Positions 16,195 through 24,364 of a stretch of 40,424 bases of DNA are shown one piece after another; position 1 is the first letter of the stretch; each line of letters starts with the position of its first letter. The notes under the pieces are model-generated. The model searched no databases and was not told the origin of the DNA. It was given only the letters and a program-made list of their open reading frames with translations. The position numbers and the translations under genes are program-made. Origin of the DNA: Burkholderiaceae bacterium (lineage in GTDB: Bacteria > Pseudomonadota > Gammaproteobacteria > Burkholderiales > Burkholderiaceae_C); contig JACSRS010000095.1 in assembly GCA_014879655.1 (NCBI GenBank), positions 1-40,424 on the forward strand, written 5' to 3'.

Positions 16195-16470
16195 TCAGCG
16201 GCCCCGAAGCAGGTACCCGGCCAAAAGCCCTGCGGCCGCGACTATGCCCAGTGCTTGCCAGGGGTTGCGCCGCACCAGGCCGTCCGTGGCGTCTGCAGCG
16301 TCGACAGCGGTTCTCTTCACCGACCGGCCTGCATCGTCGAGACGTGCCATCGCCTCGTCCAGCGCCCCTTTGATGTTGTGGCGAGTGACGGCGTATTCAC
16401 GGTTTGCCGCGCGCGTCGCGTCGTGGAACAGGTGCTCTGCACTTGACGCCACCTCTTTGAAATCATTCAT
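16195..16470 (-). CDS. DUF883 (ElaB/YqjD-type) membrane-anchored protein
   Basis: 91-residue protein from ATG 16470, with AAAGG about 7 bases upstream. An amphipathic helical N-terminus (MNDFKEVASSAEHLFHDATR) and central helix (GALDEAMARLDDAGRSVKRTAVDAADATDGLVRRNPW) are followed by one C-terminal membrane helix, ALGIVAAAGLLAGYLLRGR. This is the layout of ElaB/YqjD/YgaM (DUF883) proteins, C-tail-anchored inner-membrane proteins that in E. coli are induced in stationary phase and can bind ribosomes. It lies 98 bases after DUF1328 and probably shares its transcript. Confidence 0.88.
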   Translation of the reverse strand: MNDFKEVASSAEHLFHDATRAANREYAVTRHNIKGALDEAMARLDDAGRSVKRTAVDAADATDGLVRRNPWQALGIVAAAGLLAGYLLRGR

Positions 16471-16568
16471 GGTTGAACCTTTTTGTAGTGACAGATTCCC
16501 AGGTTGCGCGCACCGGAGGTCGGAGCGCATGGCCCAGGTTCATGCGAAGCAGCCGGAGCGCAGCAGCG

Positions 16569-16730
16569 TCATCGCCGAAGCGCCCCCATGACCAGCGTGA
16601 CCAGAAACACGACCAGGAACACGTAGAACAGGATCTTCGCGATTTCCGAGGCGCCAGCGGCAATGCCGCCAAACCCCAGAACCGCCGCAATCAGCGCAAC
16701 GACGAAAAAAATGACGGCCCATCTCAACAT
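16569..16730 (-). CDS. DUF1328 (YtjA-type) small membrane protein
   Basis: A 53-residue protein starting [20 protein letters not shown] and containing [19 protein letters not shown], the diagnostic DUF1328/YtjA sequence. Two membrane helices (about 4-21 and 31-49) flank the GGIA..A turn. GGAGG lies 5-9 bases ahead of the ATG. The family is widespread in proteobacteria, commonly induced by stress or in stationary phase, and of unknown function. It follows the collagen-like lipoprotein gene by 83 bases and precedes DUF883 by 98, all on the minus strand. Confidence 0.92.
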   Translation of the reverse strand: MLRWAVIFFVVALIAAVLGFGGIAAGASEIAKILFYVFLVVFLVTLVMGALRR

Positions 16731-16813
16731 ATTGACCTCCGACTCCCGGACAGTTGGCCGGGGACAGGATTGAACAAAGGGAATGCAGATCGCACGGCTA
16801 GCCCGGAGTCAGG

Positions 16814-17298
<485 letters not shown>

Positions 17299-17314
17299 TA
17301 GCGGCGACCCCATG

Positions 17315-18424
17315 TCAAACAGCGGCGATGGCGGCGCTGGAGCCGGCACCGGCCCGATCCGGGCCGGCAACCCGTGCCTGAATAACGTCATGCACAAAGC
17401 CGAGCTTTCCGATCACGGCCGCTGCAAGGGTGAACTGGTAGCCGTCGGGCATGCCCAGGCTGCGGTGCAGGTTGTTCAGCAGGTAGCTCAGTGGAAACCA
17501 TCGTTCCAGCATCGAATGGAAGGACTCTTTGGTTCCGGGGTTTGATTGCTGCATCAGGGACGGATCTTCCCGCTGGGCTGGCGCGAGCTGCAGGCCCACA
17601 GCCTGCACGGTCTCGAGCGCATCGACCATGTGCAGGTACTGCGCCCAGGTTTCCGCCCAGTCCTCCCACGGATGGGCGCTTGCATAGGCGCTGACGAAAC
17701 CTTGTCGCCAGTTGGGTGCCGGCCCCTGCTCATAGTGCCGCTGCAGGCTCGCGCTGTAGTCTGCGCGCTCGTCACCGAATTGCAGCCGGAACGCTGCCAG
17801 TGCCCCCTCGGATTCAAACAGCCGATACCAGTAGTAATGGCCAATCTCATGCCTGAAGTGGCCCGCCAGGGTGCGATACGGCTCACCCATCTGGGAGCGG
17901 GTCCGTTCGCGCGTCAGATCATCCGACTCGGCGATGTTGAGCGTTATGACGCCGCTCTGGTGCCCCGTTAGGACCCGACCTGTCTGGGCGCTGTCGGCCA
18001 GGAACCGGAACGCCAGCCCGTTCACCGGATCTTCGGTCCGGCTGGGGGTCGAAAGCCCCAATGTGGAGAGTGTGTAGATCAGCCGCCGCTTGGCCTGCTC
18101 CATGCGGTACCAGGCGATCCTGTTCTGCTGCAGCCCCAGCGCAGGGATGATTTCCGTGAGGCGGCAGGATGCGCAGAGTTCGTTCGGGTCATCGGCAAGG
18201 AGCATCCAGTTGCAGACGTTGTGCACCGAATAGTTTTGGCACATCCGGTAGCGGTGCTGGTCGTCGCTGGCGGCAGCGCGGCGCCATAGCCCCTGCGGGC
18301 CAGGTGCCAGTGCGTTCATGGTTCGCCGGTCGGTCAAGTAGCCGAGCCGATGTCCACAGGCATCGCAGCGGACGTTTTCGAAGTAGACGAGGTGCCCACA
18401 ATGGTCGCAATGAAAGTTCTGCAT
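17315..18424 (-). CDS. Zinc-ribbon putative zinc metallopeptidase
   Basis: 369-residue soluble protein. The N-terminus is a zinc ribbon with FHCDHCGHLVYFENVRCDACG, and two further Cys pairs follow (about residues 62-88, CQNY..C and CASCR). The core carries HEIGHYYWYRLF, an HExxH zinc-protease motif with a glycine after the second acid-side residue, and a downstream EDWAETWAQYLH likely to give the third ligand (E). This matches the putative zinc-binding metallopeptidase family (PF15887) common in Burkholderiales. The last about 20 residues are Ala/Gly-rich. There is no signal peptide, so it is cytoplasmic. AGGGA precedes the ATG. It starts just after the terminator of the crystallin operon. 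Substrate unknown. Confidence 0.88.
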   Translation of the reverse strand: MQNFHCDHCGHLVYFENVRCDACGHRLGYLTDRRTMNALAPGPQGLWRRAAASDDQHRYRMCQNYSVHNVCNWMLLADDPNELCASCRLTEIIPALGLQQNRIAWYRMEQAKRRLIYTLSTLGLSTPSRTEDPVNGLAFRFLADSAQTGRVLTGHQSGVITLNIAESDDLTRERTRSQMGEPYRTLAGHFRHEIGHYYWYRLFESEGALAAFRLQFGDERADYSASLQRHYEQGPAPNWRQGFVSAYASAHPWEDWAETWAQYLHMVDALETVQAVGLQLAPAQREDPSLMQQSNPGTKESFHSMLERWFPLSYLLNNLHRSLGMPDGYQFTLAAAVIGKLGFVHDVIQARVAGPDRAGAGSSAAIAAV

Positions 18425-18476
18425 CGTTCCCTGCTGAAATGACCGGAGTCCGGTCTGCCCGACAAGACTGGAAGAA

Positions 18477-18504
18477 GCAAAACGGCCCCGAGGGGCCGTT
18501 TTGC
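18477..18504 (-). terminator. Strong hairpin terminator ending the crystallin operon
   Basis: GCAAAACGGCCC and its complement GGGCCGTTTTGC form a perfect inverted repeat around CGAG. The A/T ends give a T-run in the minus direction (CCGTTTTGCTTCTT). It lies 21 bases after the crystallin gene stop and ahead of the metallopeptidase start. Confidence 0.85.
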
Positions 18505-18524
18505 ATCACCCGCTTGAGAGCGGT

Positions 18525-19937
18525 TCAGGTGCGCGGTTCGCCCTGCGCGTTGACGGTCAACGTGCGGCCGGGTGGCGTGGTCATCTGCACGCGGTGCTCC
18601 TGTCCACGGAAGTTGTAGGTCACATCCCAGAACTCGGGCTTGGCCTGACTGGGCACGGTCTCGCAGCGCTGCACATCCTGCGTCGCCTCCTGCTGGCCGC
18701 CGCCGCCGACATTTGCGCCGATCGCAGCCCCGGCAACAGCTCCACCCGCCGTGGCAAGGTCTTTGCCCCGTCCACCACCGACCTGATGCCCCAGAACGCC
18801 ACCGAGCACAGCGCCAATGACTGCGCCAGGCACGTTGTAACCGCCGGCAGGTTGCGCCACCTGCTGCTGTTCGATCCAGCATCGTTGCTGCGGCGGCCCG
18901 ACGACGGCCCGCACCGACGTGACATCGGCCGTATAGAACTGCTCTTGCGGGCGCCGGCGGCTGTCGTAAAACGCACCGGGAGGGGGTGCATAGCGGTTGT
19001 CGTCAATGCGCACGTTCGCCTCCACCTCGCGGACCGAAGACACCCGGTTGTTCAACCCCATGGATCGAAGTGATTCGTAACGCCCCGGACGCAAGACCAC
19101 GCAGCGCCCGCTGAAACGGGCATCTTCACAGACCTCCCAGCGTTCGCCAATGACCACGACCGACGAGGCACGATCATTGAAACCAAAGCGCCCGAAGTCG
19201 ACGATCTGCCGCTCGCTGGTGAAGGTTCGTCCACCAAAACCCTCGTTCTCGTAAAAGATGACTTGCGGGGCGGGTGGTGGCGGTGCCGGAAGGGGTGCGT
19301 AACGGCGGTCATCAATGCGCACATTCATCGCCACTTCACGGACCGACGTCACGCGATCATTCAGACCCATGGCGCTCAATGATGCGTATCGGCCCGGACG
19401 CAGGATGACGCAGCGCCCGCTGTAACGTGTGTTTTCACACGCCTCCCAGCGTTCGCCAACCACCACCACCGAGGAAGCCCGGTCATTGAAGCCGTAGCGC
19501 CGGAAATTGTTGACCTCTTTTTCGGTGGTGAAGGAACGACCACCAAAACCATCATGTTCATAGAACGTGACCTGGGGCTTGATCGGAAGCGGCGCATAGC
19601 GCTCGTTGGCCACACGGTCATTTCGGGCCACGATGCGCACCGAAGAAACACGGTCATTCAGCCCCATCGCTTCCAGCGACGGGTAGCGGCCGGGCCGCAG
19701 CACCCTGCAACGGCCTTTGAAACTGGCGTCGTCGCACACTTCCCAGACGTTCCCCACAACGACAACCGACGAAGCCCTGTCATTGAAGCCAGCCGACTTG
19801 AAGTTGTCGACGGCTGCCTGTGCGGTGAAATTGCGGCCCTGGAAGCCGTCGTTTTGATAGAAGGTGATCTGCGCGGACGCCTGTGCTGCGAACGTCACGG
19901 TGGCCACGGCCACCGCCGTCTTGAGAATACTTGTCAT
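18525..19937 (-). CDS. Secreted three-domain beta/gamma-crystallin protein with glycine-zipper domain
   Basis: 470 residues from ATG 19937 (GGAG 7 bases upstream). The Sec signal ends at AQASAQ. Three crystallin domains of about 80-85 residues follow at about 22-105, 120-205 and 220-305, each ITFY.NDGF.GR.FT ... GFNDRASSVVV ... W.VC.D..F.GRC.VLRPGRY.SL..MGLNDRVSSVR. Each holds two Ca-clamp motifs of type (N/D)(N/D)XX(S/T)S: NDRASS three times, then NDRVSS, NDRVTS and NNRVSS. Linkers carry RYAPLP-type spacers. The C-terminal part has an Rickettsia 17-kDa-like glycine zipper (GAVIGAVLGGVLGHQVGGG, then GGAVAGAAIGANVGGGG) and ends in a beta-rich tail. Prediction: Ca-binding envelope protein inserted or anchored through the zipper. 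It is the last gene of an operon with 20161 and 20378. Confidence 0.9.
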   Translation of the reverse strand: MTSILKTAVAVATVTFAAQASAQITFYQNDGFQGRNFTAQAAVDNFKSAGFNDRASSVVVVGNVWEVCDDASFKGRCRVLRPGRYPSLEAMGLNDRVSSVRIVARNDRVANERYAPLPIKPQVTFYEHDGFGGRSFTTEKEVNNFRRYGFNDRASSVVVVGERWEACENTRYSGRCVILRPGRYASLSAMGLNDRVTSVREVAMNVRIDDRRYAPLPAPPPPAPQVIFYENEGFGGRTFTSERQIVDFGRFGFNDRASSVVVIGERWEVCEDARFSGRCVVLRPGRYESLRSMGLNNRVSSVREVEANVRIDDNRYAPPPGAFYDSRRRPQEQFYTADVTSVRAVVGPPQQRCWIEQQQVAQPAGGYNVPGAVIGAVLGGVLGHQVGGGRGKDLATAGGAVAGAAIGANVGGGGQQEATQDVQRCETVPSQAKPEFWDVTYNFRGQEHRVQMTTPPGRTLTVNAQGEPRT

Positions 19938-19963
19938 GGTTGACTCCAAAAAAGTGGAAACCG

Positions 19964-20161
19964 TCATTTCGTGCCTTTGGCCGCATCCTCGATGCCGGCA
20001 CCGGCCTTCTGCACCTGCTGGCCTACCTGCTCGACGGCCTTGTCCACTTCCTTGCCCGCCTTTTCAGCCGGGCCCTCCGGCTTCTGGCAGGCCGTCAGTG
20101 CCACCAGCAGTCCAAACAGCACAATGGCTGCATGAGCTTTCACGGCGAATGTCTTCGCCAT
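19964..20161 (-). CDS. Small lipoprotein, hypothetical
   Basis: 65-residue lipoprotein from ATG 20161: signal MAKTFAVKAHAAIVLFGLLVALTAC with lipobox LTAC. A short amphipathic helix follows (QKPEGPAEKAGKEVDKAVEQVGQQVQKAGAGIEDAAKGTK), reminiscent of small proteobacterial periplasmic helices. Its start is one base beyond the OsmB-like stop and its stop is 26 bases ahead of the crystallin gene, so it is clearly operonic. Function unknown. Confidence 0.8.
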   Translation of the reverse strand: MAKTFAVKAHAAIVLFGLLVALTACQKPEGPAEKAGKEVDKAVEQVGQQVQKAGAGIEDAAKGTK

Positions 20162-20162
20162 A

Positions 20163-20378
20163 TCAGGGCTTGGTGACCTCGTGGCCCACGATGCCGCCCA
20201 CGGCTGCACCGCCGACCGTTCCGATCGCGCTGCCGCCGGTGAGAACTGCACCACCAATGGCACCCGCGCCTGCACCGATGGCCGTGCCCTTTTCCTGCTG
20301 TGTCATGCCTGAACATCCGCTCAGGCTCAGCACCGTGACAGCGACGATGCTGGCTGCATATTTTTGAATCGAATTCAT
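20163..20378 (-). CDS. OsmB-like glycine-zipper lipoprotein
   Basis: 71-residue lipoprotein with signal MNSIQKYAASIVAVTVLSLSGC (lipobox LSGC). A glycine-zipper hairpin follows: GTAIGAGAGAIGGAVLTGGSAIGTVGG and AAVGGIVGHEV. The arrangement closely matches E. coli OsmB, an osmotically induced lipoprotein. GAGGTAA precedes the ATG. It lies 58 bases downstream of the secreted-protein gene and one base ahead of the next lipoprotein gene. I leave the symbol blank because orthology is not proven. Confidence 0.85.
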   Translation of the reverse strand: MNSIQKYAASIVAVTVLSLSGCSGMTQQEKGTAIGAGAGAIGGAVLTGGSAIGTVGGAAVGGIVGHEVTKP

Positions 20379-20436
20379 GGGGTTACCTCTTTATGAAAAT
20401 TTGAAATTCCGAACCGGCCTACCCGGCAAACACGTC

Positions 20437-21051
20437 TTACGGTTTGCCAAAGTTCACTTTTGCCTTTTCCAGGCAGGTGGTCTTGACATCACCTGCAAAG
20501 GTGTCGCACTTTTCCTGGGCGACCTTGTATTGGGCAGCGCGCTTGTCAGCTGACGCGTCCTGCCGGGCATCGACAATCTTTTCGTTGGCCGAGGATTGCG
20601 CAGCGTCCGTCTGCTTTGCTGCCGTGGTGTTGGCAGCTGTTGTCGTCAATTGCAGCTTGGCGTCAGACTTGGCAGCGGTCTGCGCGGACTTGGCCTCCTT
20701 CACGCAGACGTCCTTCGCATTGCCGGCCAGGTCGTCGCAACGCTCGCGGGACACGCCGTAGGCAGCTTCAGCTTTCGCAATCCGTGTCGCGTAAAGCGTC
20801 TTGGATGTGGGTTTGATGCGGGCCTCCAGTTCGGCCATGGCAACCTTTTCACGCCCCTTGGCTTCGGCCTGGCAGATATCTTTTGCGTTCGCCGACAAGG
20901 TTGCGCAAGCCTTTCCGTCTGCCTTTTTGTCAGCGGCGATCTGCTGCTTCGCGCCCTTGTAGTCGGCGGCAGACAGGGTCTGCGCCATGGCGCCAGCGCT
21001 GAAAAACAGACTGGCGGCTATCGCGATCACACGGAGTTGGATGGTTTTCAT
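20437..21051 (-). CDS. Secreted Ala/Lys-rich helical protein, hypothetical
   Basis: 204 residues. The signal peptide MKTIQLRVIAIAASLFFSAGAMAQ is cleaved near AMAQ. The mature protein is a series of related 30-35 residue units: CATLSANAKDICQAEAKGRE, CDDLAGNAKDVCVKEAKSAQ and CDTFAGDVKTTCLEKAKVNF. Each has a cysteine pair about ten residues apart, separated by Ala/Lys-rich helices. Such proteins are usually annotated as hypothetical or TolA-like in Burkholderiales. Three paired cysteines suggest periplasmic disulfides. It is the first gene of a four-gene operon (this, OsmB-like, small lipoprotein, crystallin) preceded by promoter G. Confidence 0.85.
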   Translation of the reverse strand: MKTIQLRVIAIAASLFFSAGAMAQTLSAADYKGAKQQIAADKKADGKACATLSANAKDICQAEAKGREKVAMAELEARIKPTSKTLYATRIAKAEAAYGVSRERCDDLAGNAKDVCVKEAKSAQTAAKSDAKLQLTTTAANTTAAKQTDAAQSSANEKIVDARQDASADKRAAQYKVAQEKCDTFAGDVKTTCLEKAKVNFGKP

Positions 21052-21194
21052 GATGTTTCATTCAAGATGACACTTGGAAGTGCCCTGCATCGAATGTTCG
21101 GTACAACCACTTTTTTTCACCCGACCTCAACACCCCCGCTCGGGAATGTCCTGCCCTGGAAAGAAAGCAGGGAGGTTCTGGCTCCAATGGGTCG

Positions 21195-21237
21195 ACTTTA
21201 GGAAGACCTTCCTGCTGCGTCCGTCTGTTGCCGCACA
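21195..21237 (-). promoter_or_regulatory. CRP-like operator and -10 (site G) for the crystallin operon
   Basis: Minus strand: TGTGCG-GCAA-CAGACG, then GAC, 18 bases and TAAAGT (21200-21195). The left half-site is perfect and the right half is poor. The -10 begins 29.5 bases from the operator centre, as at the other sites. Predicted start near 21188, leader about 137 bases. Confidence 0.5.
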
Positions 21238-21287
21238 TACCGGCAAGAAGTTGATGAAATTGAAAAAGGCAGTCAGTGCGTGACGTA

Positions 21288-21330
21288 AGCGGTTCAACGC
21301 ACAGATCAGGATTCGTATTGCGCGCATGGT
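21288..21330 (+). promoter_or_regulatory. Weak CRP-like site (H) before the 21374 gene
   Basis: Only the right half-site is good: CGCACA (21298-21303) then GAT, 18 bases and CATGGT (21325-21330). Position fits the pattern and would give a 37-base leader, but the left half (AGCGGT) matches poorly. Confidence 0.25.
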
Positions 21331-21373
21331 TGCGATGGGCAGGCCCTGCTCCGGCCCGAAAAGGATTAAAACC

Positions 21374-21850
21374 ATGCACACACCCAACCCTCATTTCTCG
21401 CGCAAGCGCCTCGTGGTCGTCGCGCTGGCGACCGTGCTCAACATGTCTGCTGTGCTTGCGCAGGTTGCGTCCGGCACCACCGGCATCGATGCGTCCGGCA
21501 ACTACCAGTCAGAGGTTCAGGCCTGCCGCAGTGGTCGGACCCAGCAAGACATCGAGACCTGCCTGCGGGAAGCCCGCAATGCCAGGGCCGACAAGAGTTC
21601 AGGCAAGTCCCGGGAAACTGCCGCCCAGTTGCAAAGTAACGCCATGGCCCGCTGTGAGCCGCTAAGCGGCCAGGACAAGGCGGCTTGCCAGGCCCGCGTA
21701 GTGGGCTACGGCTCCGAATCAGGTAGTGTGGCCGGCGGCGGCGTGCTCAATTCCGTCGAAACGGTGGTAATGCCCGCTGGCGCGACGTCAGTCCTGATCG
21801 CGCCAGTCACGGCCAACCCCGTGGTGCTGGTGCCCGCCCCTGCGCGTTGA
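21374..21850 (+). CDS. Secreted hypothetical protein
   Basis: 158 residues from ATG 21374, with AAGGA 9 bases upstream; an in-frame ATG at 21326 has no such site and adds non-signal sequence. A signal peptide (RKRLVVVALATVLNMSAVLAQ) is followed by a conserved region of the Burkholderiales type: SEVQACRSGRTQQDIETCLREARNARADK, then ANAMARCEPLSG and CQARVVGYGSESGSVAGGGVL. Cysteine pairs are spaced 12-13 residues apart. It ends in a hydrophobic Val/Pro tail. Known only as a hypothetical family to me; periplasmic location is likely. Confidence 0.8.
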   Translation: MHTPNPHFSRKRLVVVALATVLNMSAVLAQVASGTTGIDASGNYQSEVQACRSGRTQQDIETCLREARNARADKSSGKSRETAAQLQSNAMARCEPLSGQDKAACQARVVGYGSESGSVAGGGVLNSVETVVMPAGATSVLIAPVTANPVVLVPAPAR

Positions 21851-21864
21851 ATGCCGCCAACCCC

Positions 21865-21885
21865 TCCGGCGCACAACCGGCCGGA
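21865..21885. terminator. Hairpin between convergent genes
   Basis: TCCGGC (21865-21870) and GCCGGA (21880-21885) form a 6-bp stem with a 9-base loop between the stops of the 21374 gene and the phospholipase-D gene. There is no T-tract on either side, so the assignment is tentative. Confidence 0.35.
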
Positions 21886-21899
21886 CGGGTAGTTAGGTT

Positions 21900-23312
21900 C
21901 TAAAGCCAGTATTCCCAAATCCGCGCAAACGTCTCCTTGACCCGCCATTCCACGGGACGCCCTTCCCATTTATCGAGCGTCACCTCGTCGGATTCGGCGA
22001 GATCCCGGTCAAACATGGATTGAAGCTGGCCGCCGAACCCCTGGCCCAGCACCACCGCATTCAGTTCCTGGTTGTGAAGAAAGCTTCGCCAGTCCAGGTT
22101 GGTTGATCCGACCGTTGCCCAGACGCCATCAATCAGCGCGGTCTTGGAGTGCAGGATGACGCCACGCCTTTCATGGATCTTCACACCGGCGCGCAGCAGC
22201 CGTTCGTAGTAGCCGCGTCCGGCGTGAAACACCAGCCAGGAATCGGTCTGGCTGGGCAGGATGAGCCTCACATCAACGTTGCGCACGGCGGCAGCCTCCA
22301 GCGCTGCCAGCAACTGCGGGTCCGGCGCGAAGTAGGCATTGGTCAGGTGAATGCTGGTTTCGGCGCTGCCGATGGCCGAAAGCAGCGTGGCGTAGATCTG
22401 GCTGAAGGGCTCATCGGGTGAACTGCCGATGGCGCGAACGACATCATTGCCAACCGCCTGAAGATTCGGGAAATAATCCCGCTGCGGCAACAGGTTGCCC
22501 TTCTGCTTGGCCCAGGTCGCCATGAAGAGTTTCTGCAAATCGGCCACGACCGGGCCCTGCAGCTGAAGATCGGTGTCGCGCCATGCCAGTGCCCCGTCTG
22601 GACGCTGGCGCGACGCGCGGCTGAAGGAACCGCCTGCGTAAACGCTGCTGATATTGATGCCGCCCAGAAAGGCCGTTCGCCCATCCACGATCAGCAGTTT
22701 GCGATGGTCGCGCCGATTGAGCTCCCATTGCTTGCGCGAGATCAGCGGATTGAGCGGATTGAACTCCAGAATCTGGATCCCGCTGTCGGCGAGCCGCTTG
22801 AAGAAGGCCGGTGGCGTGCCGAGCGTGCCGACGCTGTCACGGATCAGGTGCACCGCGACCCCCTCGCGCTGCTTGTCGATCAGGGCCTGCGCGAACCGCT
22901 GTCCGACCTCGTCGTCGTCGAGGATGTACATCTCCAGGTGAATATGGTCCTTCGCCGATTCGATGGCCGCGAACATCGCCTGGTAGGTCACGGGACCATC
23001 CTGCAAAAGGATCACCCGGTTGCCCGCTGTGAGCGGACTGCCGGCGACAGCTTCCTCGATGGCCAGATGTCGATCGAATATCCCGGTTTCCTGCGTGCGA
23101 CTGCCCAGCCGATCGAGCACAGCCTTGCTCTGGGCCGCCGAAAGCGGGCCCCGTGCGCCTGCCAGTTGCACCGGCGCACCCCGGGTGCGAGCAAGATCGG
23201 GAACGATGGTGGGCAGGCTGCTGCAGCCTTCCAGCAGCCAAAGCGCTGCGCCGCCCAAGGCAATCCCCAAGCACGCAAGCAACGAGCGGCGTGCAAGCAT
23301 CCTGGCCGTCAT
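21900..23312 (-). CDS. Cardiolipin-synthase/phospholipase-D family lipoprotein
   Basis: 470 residues from ATG 23312. An N-terminal hydrophobic signal (LARRSLLACLGIALGGAALWLLEGC) has a lipobox-like LLEGC, so it may be membrane-anchored; an internal ATG at 23300 is an alternative start. Two complete HKD motifs are present: HRKLLIVDGRTAFLGG (about 207-222) and HSKTALIDGVWATVGSTN (about 390-407). Each has H-x-K-x4-D and the following GG/GSxN. That is the cardiolipin synthase/PLD fold, which condenses phosphatidylglycerol or transfers phosphatidyl groups. Substrate is not certain from sequence. It is the third gene after the collagen-like lipoprotein and DUF3309 (60 bases), so membrane-lipid remodelling may be co-regulated. 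Confidence 0.9.
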   Translation of the reverse strand: MTARMLARRSLLACLGIALGGAALWLLEGCSSLPTIVPDLARTRGAPVQLAGARGPLSAAQSKAVLDRLGSRTQETGIFDRHLAIEEAVAGSPLTAGNRVILLQDGPVTYQAMFAAIESAKDHIHLEMYILDDDEVGQRFAQALIDKQREGVAVHLIRDSVGTLGTPPAFFKRLADSGIQILEFNPLNPLISRKQWELNRRDHRKLLIVDGRTAFLGGINISSVYAGGSFSRASRQRPDGALAWRDTDLQLQGPVVADLQKLFMATWAKQKGNLLPQRDYFPNLQAVGNDVVRAIGSSPDEPFSQIYATLLSAIGSAETSIHLTNAYFAPDPQLLAALEAAAVRNVDVRLILPSQTDSWLVFHAGRGYYERLLRAGVKIHERRGVILHSKTALIDGVWATVGSTNLDWRSFLHNQELNAVVLGQGFGGQLQSMFDRDLAESDEVTLDKWEGRPVEWRVKETFARIWEYWL

Positions 23313-23371
23313 GTCGAACTCAGGAAGCTGCCGAGACCCAGCCGATATCAACTAGGCCACGCAAGCGGCTC

Positions 23372-23530
23372 TCACAGTCGTCCCATCAACAGCAGGATGA
23401 CGACGACGATGACCACCAGTCCCAGCCCCCCGCTGGGACCATAGCCCCAGTTGCGGCTGTGCGGCCAGGATGGGACGGTTCCGATCAGCATCAGGATCAG
23501 GACGATTAACAGAATGGTTCCGAGACTCAT
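23372..23530 (-). CDS. DUF3309 small membrane protein
   Basis: 52-residue protein MSLGTILLIVLILMLIGTVP, then SWPHSRNWGYGPSGGLGLVV and a second hydrophobic stretch IVVVILLLMGRL. The WPHSRNWGYGPSGG loop is the DUF3309 signature. Two membrane helices; function unknown. GGAG precedes the ATG. It sits 33 bases after the collagen-like gene and 60 bases ahead of the PLD gene on the same strand. Confidence 0.92.
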   Translation of the reverse strand: MSLGTILLIVLILMLIGTVPSWPHSRNWGYGPSGGLGLVVIVVVILLLMGRL

Positions 23531-23563
23531 GATGGGCTCCTGAATGTAAGCAGGCGATCGGAT

Positions 23564-23854
23564 TCAATTGGCGGAAGAGGCTGCGGGCAAGACGATCACG
23601 GTGGCACCGCCGCCGCTTTTGCCGGTGGCGCCTGTGTCGCCGGTCGCCCCGGTGTAGCCCGTGCTCCCGGTATTGCCCGTCGCGCCAGTGGCGCCGGCAT
23701 CACCCGTGGCGCCGGTGCCGCCGGACGGCCCTTGCGGCCCGGCCGGGCCGGGCACGGCAACCGGTGTCGGCACTGTCACCACGGTGGCCGGGCGGTCGCA
23801 GGCAGTCAGGCTCAGTGCGGAAAGCACGGCCAATGCAAGCAGGGTTTTGTTCAT
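23564..23854 (-). CDS. Collagen-like lipoprotein (copy 2)
   Basis: 96-residue lipoprotein with signal [19 protein letters not shown] (lipobox LTAC). A Val/Pro-rich stretch ([16 protein letters not shown]) leads to about 15 Gly-X-Y triplets ([19 protein letters not shown]... [13 protein letters not shown]) and the tail [24 protein letters not shown] precedes ATG 23854. Same design, same [10 protein letters not shown] end and same TVIV tail motif as the protein at 16814-17098, but a different signal and fewer repeats. First gene of an operon with DUF3309 and the PLD gene; promoter C lies 100 bases upstream. Confidence 0.88.
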   Translation of the reverse strand: MNKTLLALAVLSALSLTACDRPATVVTVPTPVAVPGPAGPQGPSGGTGATGDAGATGATGNTGSTGYTGATGDTGATGKSGGGATVIVLPAASSAN

Positions 23855-23952
23855 GGGAAATCCTCTGGAAGTGGAAGGTCAGTCTCAGCTTGATTCCGGG
23901 CGATCCCCGGACGAACCGCCACAGCCTGAAGGCTCGGATGCGGAACAAGGCC

Positions 23953-23995
23953 AGACTAGGCGCGCCCGACCGTCCCGTCTGTGGGTTTGCGAACA
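23953..23995 (-). promoter_or_regulatory. CRP-like operator and -10 (site C) for collagen copy 2
   Basis: Minus strand: TGTTCG-CAAA-CCCACA, GAC, 18 bases, TAGTCT (23958-23953). Ten of twelve half-site bases fit the consensus and the -10 is at the standard 29.5-base offset. Predicted start near 23946 and leader about 92 bases to ATG 23854. Confidence 0.65.
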
Positions 23996-24072
23996 CAGCA
24001 GCCAAACAAGCCGCCTGGCGGTGCGACATGGCCCGCTCGCCAGAGCCGCCGACCCGGCAGCGGTCGGCGCTC

Positions 24073-24088
24073 TGTGGGCTTGCGCACA
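24073..24088. promoter_or_regulatory. CRP-like operator without -10 (site D)
   Basis: Plus strand TGTGGG-CTTG-CGCACA with flanking TC and GAC; the minus strand reads TGTGCG-CAAG-CCCACA-GAG. It is a good operator in both directions but neither side has a -10 at the standard offset. It may act as an upstream auxiliary site for promoter C (93 bases, near nine helical turns) or serve the 24365/24611 transcription unit. Confidence 0.45.
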
Positions 24089-24364
24089 GACCGAATAGGC
24101 ACTGAAAGCGGACCATGAACGCGTAGCCAGATGTCCGGCTCCCGATGCGGCTCACGGAGCGTGACCCCACCTGCGTGGCAGTAGCCGCTGAACTGACCCC
24201 GGAACGGAGGGAACTCGCGCCAAACGGACCGATGCGGCCCAACCGGGTCCGAACGCGAAAGTGCGCGACGCAAGCCCGCTTCTGCAGGAATCGAACCTGA
24301 CCGTACGAAGCCTTTTTCAACCACTTACTCGCGCGTCCACCGTGCCGCGCGGCAGGGATACCCC

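Larger units (their letters stand above)
21052..21373. other. Divergent intergenic region with two CRP-like sites
   Basis: This 322-base stretch between the secreted-protein operon and the gene at 21374 holds operator G (21195-21237, minus) and the weaker site H (21288-21330, plus). No protein-coding frame in it is convincing. Confidence 0.5.
23855..24364. other. Long intergenic region with two CRP-like sites
   Basis: This 510-base stretch between collagen copy 2 (leftward) and the gene at 24365 (rightward) contains operator C (23980-23995) and operator D (24073-24088), 93 bases apart. From 24100 to 24364 I see no convincing gene or RNA. A short stretch resembling a tRNA T-arm (24280-24300, minus strand) lacks the rest of a tRNA. 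Confidence 0.5.

Noticed and set aside
23352-23567. A 71-codon minus-strand frame over the DUF3309 gene
   Set aside because: It is in a different frame from the clear DUF3309 protein (23372-23530), is His/Arg-rich and has no recognised features.
24270-24310. A tRNA T-arm-like stretch (GGTTCGATTCCTGC on the minus strand)
   Set aside because: No matching acceptor stem, anticodon arm or D-arm is found around it; chance similarity is more likely than a tRNA.
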